From NCBI GenBank assembly GCA_036734025.1, contig DAIMZI010000002.1:124001-188000 (forward strand): a stretch of DNA of 64,000 nucleotides, given 5' to 3'. The position numbers and the translations under genes were made by a program. Below are positions 1-13,100 of the stretch, one piece after another. The notes under the pieces were generated by a model. The model saw nothing but the letters and a program-made list of their open reading frames with translations, was not told the DNA's origin and did not search any database. The stretch is from DAIMZI01 sp036734025. GTDB lineage: Bacteria > Pseudomonadota > Alphaproteobacteria > Rhizobiales > Rhodomicrobiaceae. How positions within the stretch are numbered: the first letter of the stretch is position 1; each line of letters begins with the position of its first letter.

Positions 1-56
1 AATTGTCGCTTTTCGCCAAGTTGACTTTGGTCCGAACCTGCCCCTCATATCGTTGA

Positions 57-2795
<2,739 letters not shown>

Positions 2796-2858
2796 GGGCA
2801 AGGGCCATCCGTTTTGGTCTGGCGGCGGGCCGTTTGCGCGGGCCCCGCACCTTGTGGG

Positions 2859-4187
2859 TCAGCCGCCGCGTGCGCGCTGGGCCGGCTCGGGAACAGTCGG
2901 CGGGGCGCGCTTTTCGTCTTGCAGGGCGAGCCAGTCGGCGAACTGCTTTTCCAGCATCCCATCCTGCCCGGCCCACCAGCGGGCGTCGAATGCCATCGCG
3001 CCGTTAAAGTTCTGCGGCATCGTCGGCACGAATTCAGCCATATCGACATTAAGCTCGGCATGTTTGCCAACCATGGGCAAGGCGGATTTGCGCACCGGCC
3101 CATAGGGCAGCCAGCGCGTTTGCGCGGCCATCGTCTCGGGCAGTGTGGCGCTGGCGACAAGCTCGCGTGCCTGTTCAACATTGTCTGTGCCGCGGGCGAT
3201 CACCCAATAATTCATCGCATATAGCTGACCATCCCAGATGATGCCGAGCGGGGCGCGTGCTGATGTTATCTGGGAAAAAGCACGCCCGTTGAAGGCAAGC
3301 GCCATGGTGATCTCACCTACTCCCAGCAGGTCAAGGGTGTCTGCCGCAGTCTCCACCCATACGATATAATCACCGATTGCTTCGAGCTTGGCGAAGGCGC
3401 GCGCCTGCCCGTCAGGCGTGGAAAGCGCAGGATAGATATCGATCGGAGCCACGCCGTCGGCGCGCAGGGCCAGTTCAAGCAGGAAGCGCGGCCCCCTGGG
3501 CAGGACCCGCTTGCCGGGGAAACGCTCGATGTCGAAGAAGTCGGCCAGCATTTCCGGCGCATTCCTCGCAAAGGCGCGCCTGTCATAGACAATGACCGAA
3601 GACCAGGCCGAACTGGCGACCGCGCAATCGCGCAGCGCGCCGGGCAGAAAATCCGTCATCGCCGGATCGCCTTCAACTCCCGGCGCGAGGAAAGAGACAT
3701 CAATCCGCTCCAGGACACCATCCCGGCAGCCCCGCTCGGCGCTGGCCGCGCTGACATCGGCAACATCCCAATCCGGAGTGGCGCCGGCCGCGCCGAGTTC
3801 AGCTTCGCCGGGGGCGCGCGTCATGATGCTGAGCTGATAGCGCGTGCGCGCGGCGAAATCATCGAAGACGGCACGTCGCTGAGCCTGTTCGTACGAGCCC
3901 GCCCACGTCGCCACGCGCAAGGTTATGTCCTCGGGCCGCTTCGGGGTGGGGGCGGGCTGTGATGGCTCCGGTTGCGCGGCAGCTGGCTGTGTGGCCAATG
4001 ATGGATCCGCAATCGCACCAGACACGGGCGTCGTGCCGGCTTCAGGCGCGTCAGCCGGCGCCGATTCATGCTGATCGGGTGTATCGGGTGCGGCAATTGC
4101 CTGCGCGCCGGTGTCCTGCGAAATGGCCGGCACCGGTGCGCCGGCAAGGCCAGTCAAGACCAGCAGCGCACAAAGACGACGATACAT
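2859..4187 (-). CDS. Periplasmic ABC substrate-binding protein, spermidine/putrescine (PotD) type
   Basis: 442 residues. A signal peptide covers about residues 1-23 and is followed by an unusually long Ala/Pro-rich segment (about 24-88) before the folded domain, which begins ITLRVATWAGSYEQA. That opening, the later segments VIVYDRRAFARN and ALAFNGRAFSQI, and the overall length fit the family-1 extracellular solute-binding fold used for polyamines and similar ligands. No permease or ATPase gene lies next to it, so the transporter is elsewhere or the protein has another role. It starts 68 bases downstream of the AsmA-like gene on the same strand and may be co-transcribed. Ligand identity is not deducible from the sequence. 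Confidence 0.8.
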   Translation of the reverse strand: MYRRLCALLVLTGLAGAPVPAISQDTGAQAIAAPDTPDQHESAPADAPEAGTTPVSGAIADPSLATQPAAAQPEPSQPAPTPKRPEDITLRVATWAGSYEQAQRRAVFDDFAARTRYQLSIMTRAPGEAELGAAGATPDWDVADVSAASAERGCRDGVLERIDVSFLAPGVEGDPAMTDFLPGALRDCAVASSAWSSVIVYDRRAFARNAPEMLADFFDIERFPGKRVLPRGPRFLLELALRADGVAPIDIYPALSTPDGQARAFAKLEAIGDYIVWVETAADTLDLLGVGEITMALAFNGRAFSQITSARAPLGIIWDGQLYAMNYWVIARGTDNVEQARELVASATLPETMAAQTRWLPYGPVRKSALPMVGKHAELNVDMAEFVPTMPQNFNGAMAFDARWWAGQDGMLEKQFADWLALQDEKRAPPTVPEPAQRARGG

Positions 4188-4255
4188 TGCCTAGTCTCCG
4201 TAATGGCCGCATGAAACGCTTTTGCGCCCGCAATCGCCGAATGTTACGGCCGCCC

Positions 4256-6151
4256 TCAGTCCTTGGGCGCGATATAACGAATTTCCGGGCGCTCCGCGTC
4301 GCCCTGAATGTCGAGACGGGCCAACGGCCGCCCCAGCAGAGACTGCCCGCCGGCAAAAGAAATCAGCGACTGGGATTCGATGCTGTTCTCGACGCGCGCC
4401 GCCTGAAGCTTCCAGTTGAGCCAGCCCTGGGCAAACGCGATCTCGCCGGCGCCTGTTGCAGACCATGTGCCGGCCGTCATCTCCAGCGCATCCACCTTGA
4501 CGCCACCGGAGGTGACTTCGATGCGGGCGCTGAAGATATCGAAGCTGCCGCGTCCACGCGGCGACGGCGGCAGGACCACCTCCGTCTGACCCTGCGCGGC
4601 CGAGAGGCTTTCGCCCTGCTCCAACAGCGCGGCCACATCGACCCCCAAAGCGCCGCCATCGACCGCGACCAGATTTGCCTTCAGCCGCGTCGCCGCCCAC
4701 AGCGCGGCGAGGCCAGGTCCGCGGCTTTCCACCTGGAAGGTCGCATCGGCCTCCCCGGACATCCAGTCCTGCGCCGGGGTACCCCACAGACAATCCCTCA
4801 TGCTCAGACTTTCGGCAGAGCCGCGCCCGCGCAGGACCAGACCGGCGGCATCGCGGCTCAACTCGAACTGCCCGTTCATCGTCCCGCCGAACAGACCGAG
4901 TTCGGCCAGATCAGCCGTCAACCCCTGCGGCTGCAGCGAGATAAAGATCGCCGCCGGGCCGGCATAAAGACCGGGCGCGCTGAGCCGGGAAGCCGACAGC
5001 CGCAATTCACCATCAAATGCCGCCGGGGCGCCAAGTGGCAGCAGCGCATCGAGAATGTGTACCGAGCCCTGGGAGGGCGCGCGCGTGTCCCTCGCCTGAA
5101 TCTGAGCGCCATCGGCCATACCCAGGGCCTGGGCTCCGGCATAGGCGGCGAGAAGATCGAGCGAGCCAAGATCGAGCGTGGTGGTCACCTGAAGGCGCGG
5201 CTTGCTGCGGTCAATGCTGAGCATGCCCTTTGCGCTCATGCGGCCGAGGCTGGATCTGAAATTGAAAAAGCCGATCTCGCGCTCATCAGCCCGCAATGAT
5301 CCTTCCGCGGCAAACTCAAGCGCATCATTCTGGGGTCCCACATGTTGTCCAAGCAGGCTGGCGAGGCGGCTGACATCGGCGAACTCGGCGGCAAAACGAC
5401 CCTCGAAGCCGACATTCTCGCCCAGTCTGACGTTGCCATTCGCCTCGACCTCGCCGCCTGCGACCCGCGCCGTGATCTCCACAGGCGCCGAGCGCACATC
5501 AGCTACATGCTCGAAGGCGCCGCGCTCGACACTGATCGCGACCTGCTCGCCCCGCCATGTGAAATTGGCGCGCCAGTCCATGCCCGCGCCGTCAGGTGCA
5601 AGTTCCACGACGCTGCGAAACCGACCGACTGCCGATACCGTCTCGCCTTCGGGCGTGGGCGCCAGCAATTGGCCGTCGCGCACCACCACGGTCATGAACG
5701 GCGCATCTTCGGCCTCGGCCATGACACGGCGCAGCAGCGGCGCTTTCGCGGAAAAAAGGTCTCGCCAGTCCGCATCCACGGGCTGGGCAAGGCGGGCCTC
5801 CAGCCCGTCGATCCATATCTTTTCGAAGATCAGTTCGCCGTTGATCAGGTCCCAGACACTCAGACGGGCCTCGACCTTTTCTGCGCTTGCCGACGTCAGA
5901 CCGTCAAAACGTGCAGGATCGTTCAGCGACACATCGTGCGCTTCCACCTTCAGCTCGAACATGCTGGTGATGTAAACGCCGCCGCGCACCTCGACCGTGC
6001 CGCCCGACCAGGCCGCGACCCGGCTGACGAGCTGGTCACGGATCATGGCCCCATCGATCACGTAAGGCGCAACGGCGAGAAAGCTGGCCAGAAATGTCGC
6101 GATGAGGCCGATGCTCATCACAATATCGCGAGCGGTGGTTTTCATGCTCAT
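4256..6151 (-). CDS. AsmA-family inner-membrane protein
   Basis: 631 residues. One N-terminal membrane segment (about residues 11-33) is followed by a large periplasmic part that starts with the AsmA pattern: IDGAMIRDQLVSRVAAWSGG, then a VRGGVYI strand and FELKVEAHDVSL. AsmA-like proteins are bridge-like lipid-transfer or envelope-assembly factors; the sequence does not say which lipid. Most of the chain is beta-strand-like with repeated short hydrophobic strands, as expected. ATG at 6151 was taken; ATG at 6145 is equally possible and neither has a clear ribosome site. It probably shares a transcript with the binding protein downstream. Confidence 0.8.
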   Translation of the reverse strand: MSMKTTARDIVMSIGLIATFLASFLAVAPYVIDGAMIRDQLVSRVAAWSGGTVEVRGGVYITSMFELKVEAHDVSLNDPARFDGLTSASAEKVEARLSVWDLINGELIFEKIWIDGLEARLAQPVDADWRDLFSAKAPLLRRVMAEAEDAPFMTVVVRDGQLLAPTPEGETVSAVGRFRSVVELAPDGAGMDWRANFTWRGEQVAISVERGAFEHVADVRSAPVEITARVAGGEVEANGNVRLGENVGFEGRFAAEFADVSRLASLLGQHVGPQNDALEFAAEGSLRADEREIGFFNFRSSLGRMSAKGMLSIDRSKPRLQVTTTLDLGSLDLLAAYAGAQALGMADGAQIQARDTRAPSQGSVHILDALLPLGAPAAFDGELRLSASRLSAPGLYAGPAAIFISLQPQGLTADLAELGLFGGTMNGQFELSRDAAGLVLRGRGSAESLSMRDCLWGTPAQDWMSGEADATFQVESRGPGLAALWAATRLKANLVAVDGGALGVDVAALLEQGESLSAAQGQTEVVLPPSPRGRGSFDIFSARIEVTSGGVKVDALEMTAGTWSATGAGEIAFAQGWLNWKLQAARVENSIESQSLISFAGGQSLLGRPLARLDIQGDAERPEIRYIAPKD

Positions 6152-6419
6152 GATGTGGCGACCGGTGTTCCCAGATTTCGTGGATCAAGCGCCAGCGCCG
6201 GCGCACGGCAATTCCAGACGCTCAACCCGACTTTTCATCACGACGCGATGGGCGCATCAAGCTGCGTGTGCAATATGCCCCCCGAAGGCACGGCTACCTT
6301 AACGCCTCTACAGGCGGTGTGCAAAGCATAAGCCGGTGGCGCAGCCGGGCCGAACGTCGTTAAGATGGGACCGGCAAAAGGCCCCAGCAAAATCTCATGT
6401 TTAGAAAGGTTGGACCAGA
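6152..6419. other. Divergent intergenic region, no gene seen
   Basis: 268 bases between the AsmA-like gene and the acetoacetyl-CoA synthetase gene, which point away from each other. It must carry both promoters. I see no convincing -35/-10 pair, hairpin terminator or small coding frame with a ribosome site. Confidence 0.5.
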
Positions 6420-8375
6420 ATGAAGGAGCCACTGTGGCAGCCGCGCCAAGCCGCGATCGAGGCCAGCAACATCACGGGCTTCATGCGCCACCTGAGGCGG
6501 CATTGGGGCACCTATTTCACCAACGTGACCGATCTCCACGGCTTTTCCATTCGCCAACCCGAGATCTTCTGGTCCGCACTTTGGGATTTCCTGGACATAC
6601 GCGGTGAAAAGGGCAACCCGCCTTATCTGGTCGATGCCGACAAGATGCCCGGCGCGCGATTTTTCCCCGGTGCCAGCCTCAACTTCGCGGAAAACCTGCT
6701 GCGCCACAATGGTGAGGAGCCTGCGCTGATCTTCTGGGGTGAGGACAAGGTGCGCACGCGCCTCAGCTGGGCGGAACTGCGCGCGGATGTCTCGCGGCTT
6801 CAGGCGTTCCTGATCGCCGCCGGGGTACAGCCCGGCGAACGTGTGGCCGCGATGATGCCGAACATGCCGCAGACCATAGTCGCGCTGCTCGCCGCATCCT
6901 CCATCGGCGCGGTGTTTTCCTCATGCTCGCCCGATTTCGGCGCCAAGGGCGTCCTCGACCGGTTCGGCCAGATCGAGCCGAAAGTCCTGATTGCCTGCGA
7001 TGGCTATCACTATGGCGGCAAACAATTCGACATCGGCGCGAAGCTGGCCGAGATCATCGCGCAGATGCCAAGCCTGGAAACCGTCCTTGTGGTCGATTAT
7101 CTGGGCCGCGCCGGGCAGACCGCGGCCACGCTGGAAAAGGCGCAGACATGGGATGATGCGCTTGGCCAGCATATGAGCGGCGAGATCAGCTTTGCGCGCC
7201 TGCCCTTTTCCCATCCGGTTTATATCATGTTCTCCTCGGGCACCACCGGCGTGCCCAAATGCATCGTCCACAGCGCGGGCGGCGCGCTGATGCAGCAGAT
7301 GAAGGAGCACGTACTGCACGGCGACGTGAAGCCGGGTGAGCGCGTCTTCTACTTCACAACCTGCGGATGGATGATGTGGAACTGGCTGGTGGCTGGTCTC
7401 GCCTGCGAGGCGACGCTGCTGCTGTTCGACGGCTCCCCCTTCCATCCTTCGGGCAGCGTGCTCTTTGATCTCGCGGACGCGGAAGACATGAGCTTCTTTG
7501 GCACCTCGGCCAAATATATCGACGCGCTCAAGAAAGAGGGTCTGCGCCCGCGCGACACCCATCGGCTGGAGCATTTGCGCATGATAACGTCGACCGGATC
7601 GCCGCTGGTGCCCGAAAGTTTCGATTATGTCTATGATGCGATAAAGCCGTCGATCCATCTGGCCTCGATCTCGGGCGGCACCGACATCGTATCGTGTTTC
7701 GTGCTTGGCAATCCGCATCTTCCGGTCTGGCGCGGCGAGATCCAGGGGCCCGGCCTGGGTCTGGCGGTCGATGTCTATGACGACGAAGGGCGCCCGGTGC
7801 GCGGGCAAAAAGGCGAACTGGTGTGCGCCCGGCCGTTTCCGTCCATGCCGATCGGTTTCTGGAATGACCCGGATGGCGAGAAATATTTCGACGCCTATTA
7901 CGCACGATTTCCCAACATCTGGCATCATGGCGACTTCGCAGAATGGACCGAGCATGGCGGTATCATCATTCACGGCCGCTCCGATGCCACGCTGAACCCC
8001 GGCGGCGTGCGCATCGGCACGGCGGAAATCTATCGCCAGGTGGAGCAACTTGATGAGGTCAGGGAGTCCATCGTCATCGGCCAGGACTGGGACAATGATG
8101 TGCGCGTTGTGCTGTTCGTCGTGCTGCGCGACGGGCTGGTGATGGACGATGAGCTGCGCGACAAGATCAAGCGCCAGATCCGGCAGGGGGCGACCCCGCG
8201 CCATGTGCCCGCCAAGATCGTGCAGGTGCCCGATATACCGCGCACCAAATCGGGCAAGATCACCGAGATCGCCGTGCGCGACATCATCCATGGCCGCCAG
8301 ATCAAGAACAAGGACGCCCTCGCCAATCCCGAGGTGCTTGATTATTTTTCCCATGTTTCGGAGCTTGCAGAGTGA
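6420..8375 (+). CDS. aacS: Acetoacetyl-CoA synthetase
   Basis: Activates acetoacetate to acetoacetyl-CoA through an adenylate, feeding ketone bodies or polyhydroxybutyrate breakdown products into central or lipid metabolism. The 651-residue protein has the acyl-CoA synthetase N-terminal region (LRRHWGTYFTNV onward), the ATP-binding loop SSGTTGVPK at 272-280, the family-specific FTTCGWMMWNWL segment, GGTDIVSCF, and the C-terminal catalytic lysine in TKSGK (K613). Length and these segments match acetoacetate-CoA ligase better than acetyl- or propionyl-CoA synthetase. The stop overlaps the start of the next gene by four bases (GTGA), implying co-translation. Confidence 0.93.
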   Translation: MKEPLWQPRQAAIEASNITGFMRHLRRHWGTYFTNVTDLHGFSIRQPEIFWSALWDFLDIRGEKGNPPYLVDADKMPGARFFPGASLNFAENLLRHNGEEPALIFWGEDKVRTRLSWAELRADVSRLQAFLIAAGVQPGERVAAMMPNMPQTIVALLAASSIGAVFSSCSPDFGAKGVLDRFGQIEPKVLIACDGYHYGGKQFDIGAKLAEIIAQMPSLETVLVVDYLGRAGQTAATLEKAQTWDDALGQHMSGEISFARLPFSHPVYIMFSSGTTGVPKCIVHSAGGALMQQMKEHVLHGDVKPGERVFYFTTCGWMMWNWLVAGLACEATLLLFDGSPFHPSGSVLFDLADAEDMSFFGTSAKYIDALKKEGLRPRDTHRLEHLRMITSTGSPLVPESFDYVYDAIKPSIHLASISGGTDIVSCFVLGNPHLPVWRGEIQGPGLGLAVDVYDDEGRPVRGQKGELVCARPFPSMPIGFWNDPDGEKYFDAYYARFPNIWHHGDFAEWTEHGGIIIHGRSDATLNPGGVRIGTAEIYRQVEQLDEVRESIVIGQDWDNDVRVVLFVVLRDGLVMDDELRDKIKRQIRQGATPRHVPAKIVQVPDIPRTKSGKITEIAVRDIIHGRQIKNKDALANPEVLDYFSHVSELAE

Positions 8376-9499
8376 ACAGCGCGACAAATCCCGTCCAACT
8401 CACCCAGACGCTGGTACGCTACAATACCGTCAACCCGCCCGGCCAGGAACTCGCCTGTGCGCAGTATATTGGCGGATTGCTCGAGGGCGCGGGCTTTCGC
8501 GTCAGCTATCATGAACACATCGAGGGCCGCCCTAGCCTGATTGGGCGTATCGGTGGCACGCCAGACAGGCCGCCTTTGTGCATGACCGGGCACACCGACA
8601 CTGTACCGCTCGGTCTGAAACCGTGGAGCTTCGATCCGTTCTGCGGCGAGATCGCCGATGGCATGGTGCTGGGGCGCGGCACTTCGGACATGAAGGCCGG
8701 CGTCGCCGCGATCGTCAGTGCCGCGATCTCGCTGGCCGACCGGCTGCACGGTACGCCGGGTCTGGAACTGATCATCACCGCGGATGAGGAATGCGGCTGC
8801 AACGGCGCGAACGCACTGGCAAGCGGGCTGGCGTTGGGACGAGCCGGCGCGATCCTCATCGCCGAGCCGACATCCAACCAGCCCCTGGTGGGCCACAAGG
8901 GCGTGATGCGTCTTGAGGTGCAGGCCGACGGTATCACCGCGCACTCATCCATGCCCGAAAAGGGGCGCAACGCGATCTATGCCGCCGCGCGCGCGATCAC
9001 CAAGCTGGAAAATTTCGATTTCGGCGTCGCGGCCCATCCGGTGCTTGGCGGCCCCACGCTCAGCGTCGGCTGGATTCAGGGCGGCATCAACGTCAATTCG
9101 GTGCCCGATCTGGCGTGCTTCGGGGCCGACATCCGGCTGGTGCCCGCTGTCGAGCCCGAAGCGCTCAAGGCCCGTCTGCGCGCGCTTCTGGGGCCCGAAG
9201 TGAGCATCAATTTCCGTGAACATGGCAACGCCATCTGGACCGAGCCGGATGAACCATGGGCGCGCGAGGTGTTCGATGTGGTTGAGCAGGTGACCGGGGC
9301 CCGCCCCGAAATTGCTGCTGCGCCCTATTTCACCGACGGCTCGGCACTCAGCGCTGGCTACGGCGCACCGCCTGCCATCATACTTGGGCCGGGCGAGGCG
9401 GAGCAGGCTCATCAGACCGATGAATTCTGCTACACCGCCAGGATCGAGGCGGCCACAGAGATTTACCGTGAACTTGTGATCCGCTGGTGCGGCGTGTGA
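8372..9499 (+). CDS. M20-family metallo-deacylase, acetylornithine deacetylase / DapE type
   Basis: Di-zinc amidohydrolase of the ArgE/DapE family, 375 residues, cytoplasmic. The metal and catalytic residues are in place: H74 and D76 in GHTDTVPL, D106 in GRGTSDMKAG, the E139-E140 pair in ADEECG, and a C-terminal HQTDEFC block supplying the last ligand. A dimerisation domain sits at about residues 175-290. The start is GTG at 8372, inside the stop of aacS, so both are translated from one message. Acetylornithine deacetylase is the best match, but the ArgE, DapE and carboxypeptidase members cannot be separated safely by eye, and pairing with aacS does not settle the substrate. Confidence 0.85.
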   Translation: MNSATNPVQLTQTLVRYNTVNPPGQELACAQYIGGLLEGAGFRVSYHEHIEGRPSLIGRIGGTPDRPPLCMTGHTDTVPLGLKPWSFDPFCGEIADGMVLGRGTSDMKAGVAAIVSAAISLADRLHGTPGLELIITADEECGCNGANALASGLALGRAGAILIAEPTSNQPLVGHKGVMRLEVQADGITAHSSMPEKGRNAIYAAARAITKLENFDFGVAAHPVLGGPTLSVGWIQGGINVNSVPDLACFGADIRLVPAVEPEALKARLRALLGPEVSINFREHGNAIWTEPDEPWAREVFDVVEQVTGARPEIAAAPYFTDGSALSAGYGAPPAIILGPGEAEQAHQTDEFCYTARIEAATEIYRELVIRWCGV

Positions 9500-9649
9500 C
9501 GCGCCGCCACGGCGGGACCTCACGCTTTGCCGGCGCGAAGTCCCGCTTGGCCGGGGAGCAGCAAGGCGCGCATCTGCCCGTTACTTCAACATGCGCGCCC
9601 GAATAAGTGCAATTTAGCGAAAGATGATTGCAGTTGCGTTAATGCAGAG

Positions 9650-10138
9650 CTACGCACCACCGCGCCAGGCATCTATCTTGCGCCGGTCGCGTTTGGTCGG
9701 GCGGCCCGCGCCGCGGTCGCGTTCGGCTTCGTTCGCGGGCTGGTCCGCGGCTTCCGGCTTAACGACCGGGGGCGTCAGATCGTCATAAAGCCCCCGCGCT
9801 TCTTCGGCCGGGCCGCGGCGCTCACCCACATCGAGCACGCGGGCAATCCTGATGCTTCCGCCCAGTGCTACGGCGACCACGTCATCCGGCCGGACAAGGT
9901 GGGCGGATTTTGAAACCCGTTCCCTGTTGACCCGAACCCGTCCGCTCTCGACCATACGGCTGGCGAGCGTTCGTGTCTTGGCGAAACGTGCAAACCACAG
10001 CCATTTGTCCAGTCGCTGTCCGGCTGGACGTTCGCTTCCGCTGAGCGCTGGTGCGTCGTTTGGAGCCTCGGCGCGGTCGCGCGCGGATTTGCGTGCGCTG
10101 CTGGCCGCTCCCGGCTTGGCGGTTCGTGCCGGGCTCAC
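9650..10138 (-). CDS. S4-domain RNA-binding protein, Hsp15 (HslR)-like
   Basis: 162 residues. After a charged Ala/Arg-rich leader the S4 RNA-binding fold starts at about residue 41 with QRLDKWLWFARFAKTR and continues through RVRVNRERVSK. In Hsp15 this fold binds stalled 50S subunits carrying nascent chains. The C-terminus is basic and looks disordered. The GTG start at 10138 overlaps the stop of the upstream helicase gene by four bases, so the two are co-translated. Helicase followed by S4 protein is a common alphaproteobacterial pair and suggests RNA-centred work. Confidence 0.88.
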   Translation of the reverse strand: MSPARTAKPGAASSARKSARDRAEAPNDAPALSGSERPAGQRLDKWLWFARFAKTRTLASRMVESGRVRVNRERVSKSAHLVRPDDVVAVALGGSIRIARVLDVGERRGPAEEARGLYDDLTPPVVKPEAADQPANEAERDRGAGRPTKRDRRKIDAWRGGA

Positions 10139-13100
10139 GCCTGATCCTGCACTTGATCCTCGGCCCGGTGCTCGACCTTGCGCTCCAGCCTGTCCTTCAG
10201 GGTTTGCAGCGCGGCAAAAGGCGAGTCCGGATCAACCACGCGCCGCTGGTTGGGCTTGGCCGATGCCGGTGCCGGCTTATCGTCCCGGCTTCGCGTGCCG
10301 CGTCCGTCCTGATGCCTGTCCTTATGTCTCTGCTCCCGCCTGTCCTGACCGCGATCCTGGCGTGAGCCGTCCGGTTTTTGCGCTCTGCGCTCGCGCCGCG
10401 GCTTGTCAGGGCGCGCCTGAGCAGGCTCGCCTGCGGCACCATGCACCACCTCGGCTTCTGCCTGGCGCGGAGCCGGACGTCTGATGCGCTGAGTGCGCCG
10501 GCGGGGACGCCATATTTCCTCATATCCCGGCTCGGCTTCGGGTTGCGATGGCGGTTCAGCCACCATCTGGGCGCTGGCATCGGTATCTTGCGTGGCATCT
10601 GACACGCCTTCAGCAAGACTGACCGGCGCTGATCCGGTTGCCTCGGCATCTAGCCCGGCCGCGTCGTTCGGCCGCGCCAATGGCCGGCGTTCCACACGGT
10701 ACCCGATCGCCTTGAGCACGACCGCAAGGTCATCGGCCGAACAGCCGAGGATCGACATCATGTCCGGCTGGACCTTGAAGGCCCCGCCCCCGAGCGCGCC
10801 GGGCGGCGGCTCGGCCTTTTCCGCGCTTGGCTTCCACGATATCAGCGGACGAAGCTGATCGCCGAGCCGCTCCAGAATGTCGATGCGCACCGCGCGCGTG
10901 GCGCAAAGGTGAAAGCCGCAGGCGCGGTAAAAACCCTCTGGAAGGCCGGTGTCAGCCATCAGCGAGGTGAGACCGGCGCGCGGCGGCTCTGGCGGCTGCA
11001 GCAGGTCAAGGCCGCTTTCGCCGCCGTGGCGCAGCATCCACAGCAGCAGCAGAAGCTCGGCGGCATCAGGCTTGAGCAGCGCCGGGAAGAATATGTTGTA
11101 CGCGCCGAAGCGAACGCCGTATTTGCGCAACTGTGCCCGGGCGATCTGATCGAGGCTGCGCACTTCCTCGGCCACCGCTTCGCGGCTGATGGCGCCAAAG
11201 CCCTCCACAAGGCGGAAGGCGATGCCACGGGACTGACCGCCGAGATCGGCCGCATTGGACAGATCGAGCAGCGGCTTCAGCCGTTGCGAGATGTGATAAT
11301 CGAGCCAGGTGCGCAGACGCGCGATGACACGGTCCCGGTCAGGCGCACTCAACTGTTCGTCCGCGAGCAGTTCCAGACCGGGCCGCAGCGGATGCTCGCC
11401 CGCCTCCAGCCGGCCGACGCTCTGGCCGGCCCACATGACCGCGCCATTGCGGCTGAGTGAAAATGCCTCGGGCTTGGCCGAACACAGGCTCTCGGCGCGC
11501 TGGCTCAACTCGCGCACAAGGATTTTCGATGCGGCATGGCGCGCGGCCTTGCCCTGAGCGCCGGCGGCCTGGGTGTCAGGCGTGAAGCGAAAGCCCTCCA
11601 GCCGGCCGACATAATGGCTTTCCACGAAGATGCGCCCGTCATCCTCGAACTCGGCATGCAGCGAGGCCTTGTCGTGAAGACGCTTCATAAGCACGCTGGT
11701 GCGCCGGTCGACGAACCGCTGAGCGAGCTGCTGATGCAGCGCGTCGGACAGCGTGTCCTCGATCTCGCGCGTGCGCTCCTGCCACATTTCGGGCTCGGCC
11801 AGCCAGTCGCGTCGGTTGGAAATGAAGGTCCAGGTGCGGATCAGGCTGATCCTGTTGGCGAGCGTGTCGATATCGCCTTCGGTCGAAGCGGCATGCGCCA
11901 CCTGACGTGCCACCCAGTCTTCCGGAATCACGCCGGCATCGCTGGTGAGGAACTTGAACAAAGTCGCCACGAGTTCGGCATGGCTGGAGGCCGAAATCTT
12001 GCGGTAATCGGGCACCTGGCAGGCATCCCACAGTTTCTCTACCGCTTGTGGCGTGCTCGCCAGATCGGCGATTTCATCATCCGCGCTTAATGTTTCGAGC
12101 ACGATGAAATCTTCATTGGCCCGGGTGCGCTGAAGCCGCGGCGTGCCCGGCGTCTGGCGCAGGCTCCGCTTGAGGCGCTCAAGCGAGGAAAAATCGAGCT
12201 GGCTGTTGCGCCACTGAAGGATCTTCACCGGTTCGAAATCGTGATTTTCCAGCCGCTCGATCAACTCGGCGGAAAATGGCTCGGTCTCGCCGGTCACACC
12301 GAACATGCCGTCGTTCATGTGCCTGCCCGCGCGCCCCGCGATCTGGGCGATTTCGCTTGGTGTCAGCGAGCGATGGACATGGCCGTCATATTTGCGCAGG
12401 CCCGCAAAGGCGACATGATCGACATCGAGATTGAGACCCATCCCGATCGCATCGGTGGCCACCAGAAAATCGACATCGCCGGACTGGTAAAGCTCGACCT
12501 GGGCGTTGCGCGTGCGCGGGCTGAGCGCGCCGAGCACGACAGCCGCACCACCCCGCTGGCGGCGGATCAGCTCGGCGATGGCGTAGACATCGTTGGCGGA
12601 AAACGCAACGACGGCGCAGCGGCGCGGCAGCCGGCTGATCTTCTTCTGGCCCGAATAAGACAGTTTGGACAGGCGCGGGCGGGTGACGAAATTGGCGTTG
12701 GGCAGCAGATCACGGATCGCGCCCTGCATCGTCGCGGCGCCGAGCAGCAGCGTCTCCAGCCTGCCGCGAGAATGAAACAGACGGTTGGTGAAGACATGCC
12801 CACGCTCGGGGTCACCTGCAAGCTGAACCTCATCGACCGCGAGAAAGTCGACATCCAGATCGCGCGGCATCGCTTCGACGGTGCACACGTAATAACGCGG
12901 GTCTTCGGGTTTGATCTTTTCTTCGCCGGTGATCAGCGCGACCTTGTCGGCGCCGATACGCTTGGCTATCTTATCGTAGACTTCGCGCGCCAGTAGGCGC
13001 AACGGCAGCCCGATGACACCAGTTTCGTGACCCAGCATGCGCTCGATCGCCAGATGCGTCTTGCCGGTGTTTGTCGGCCCGAGCACGGCGGTGACGGTTC

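Noticed and set aside
1..56. Cobalamin or S-adenosylhomocysteine riboswitch ahead of metH
   Set aside because: Only 56 bases are visible, and they probably belong to the end of the preceding homocysteine-domain gene; no conserved box is seen.
3959..5299. A 446-codon plus-strand frame across the binding-protein and AsmA genes
   Set aside because: It spans two conserved genes on the other strand and is Arg/Gln-rich with no recognisable domain.
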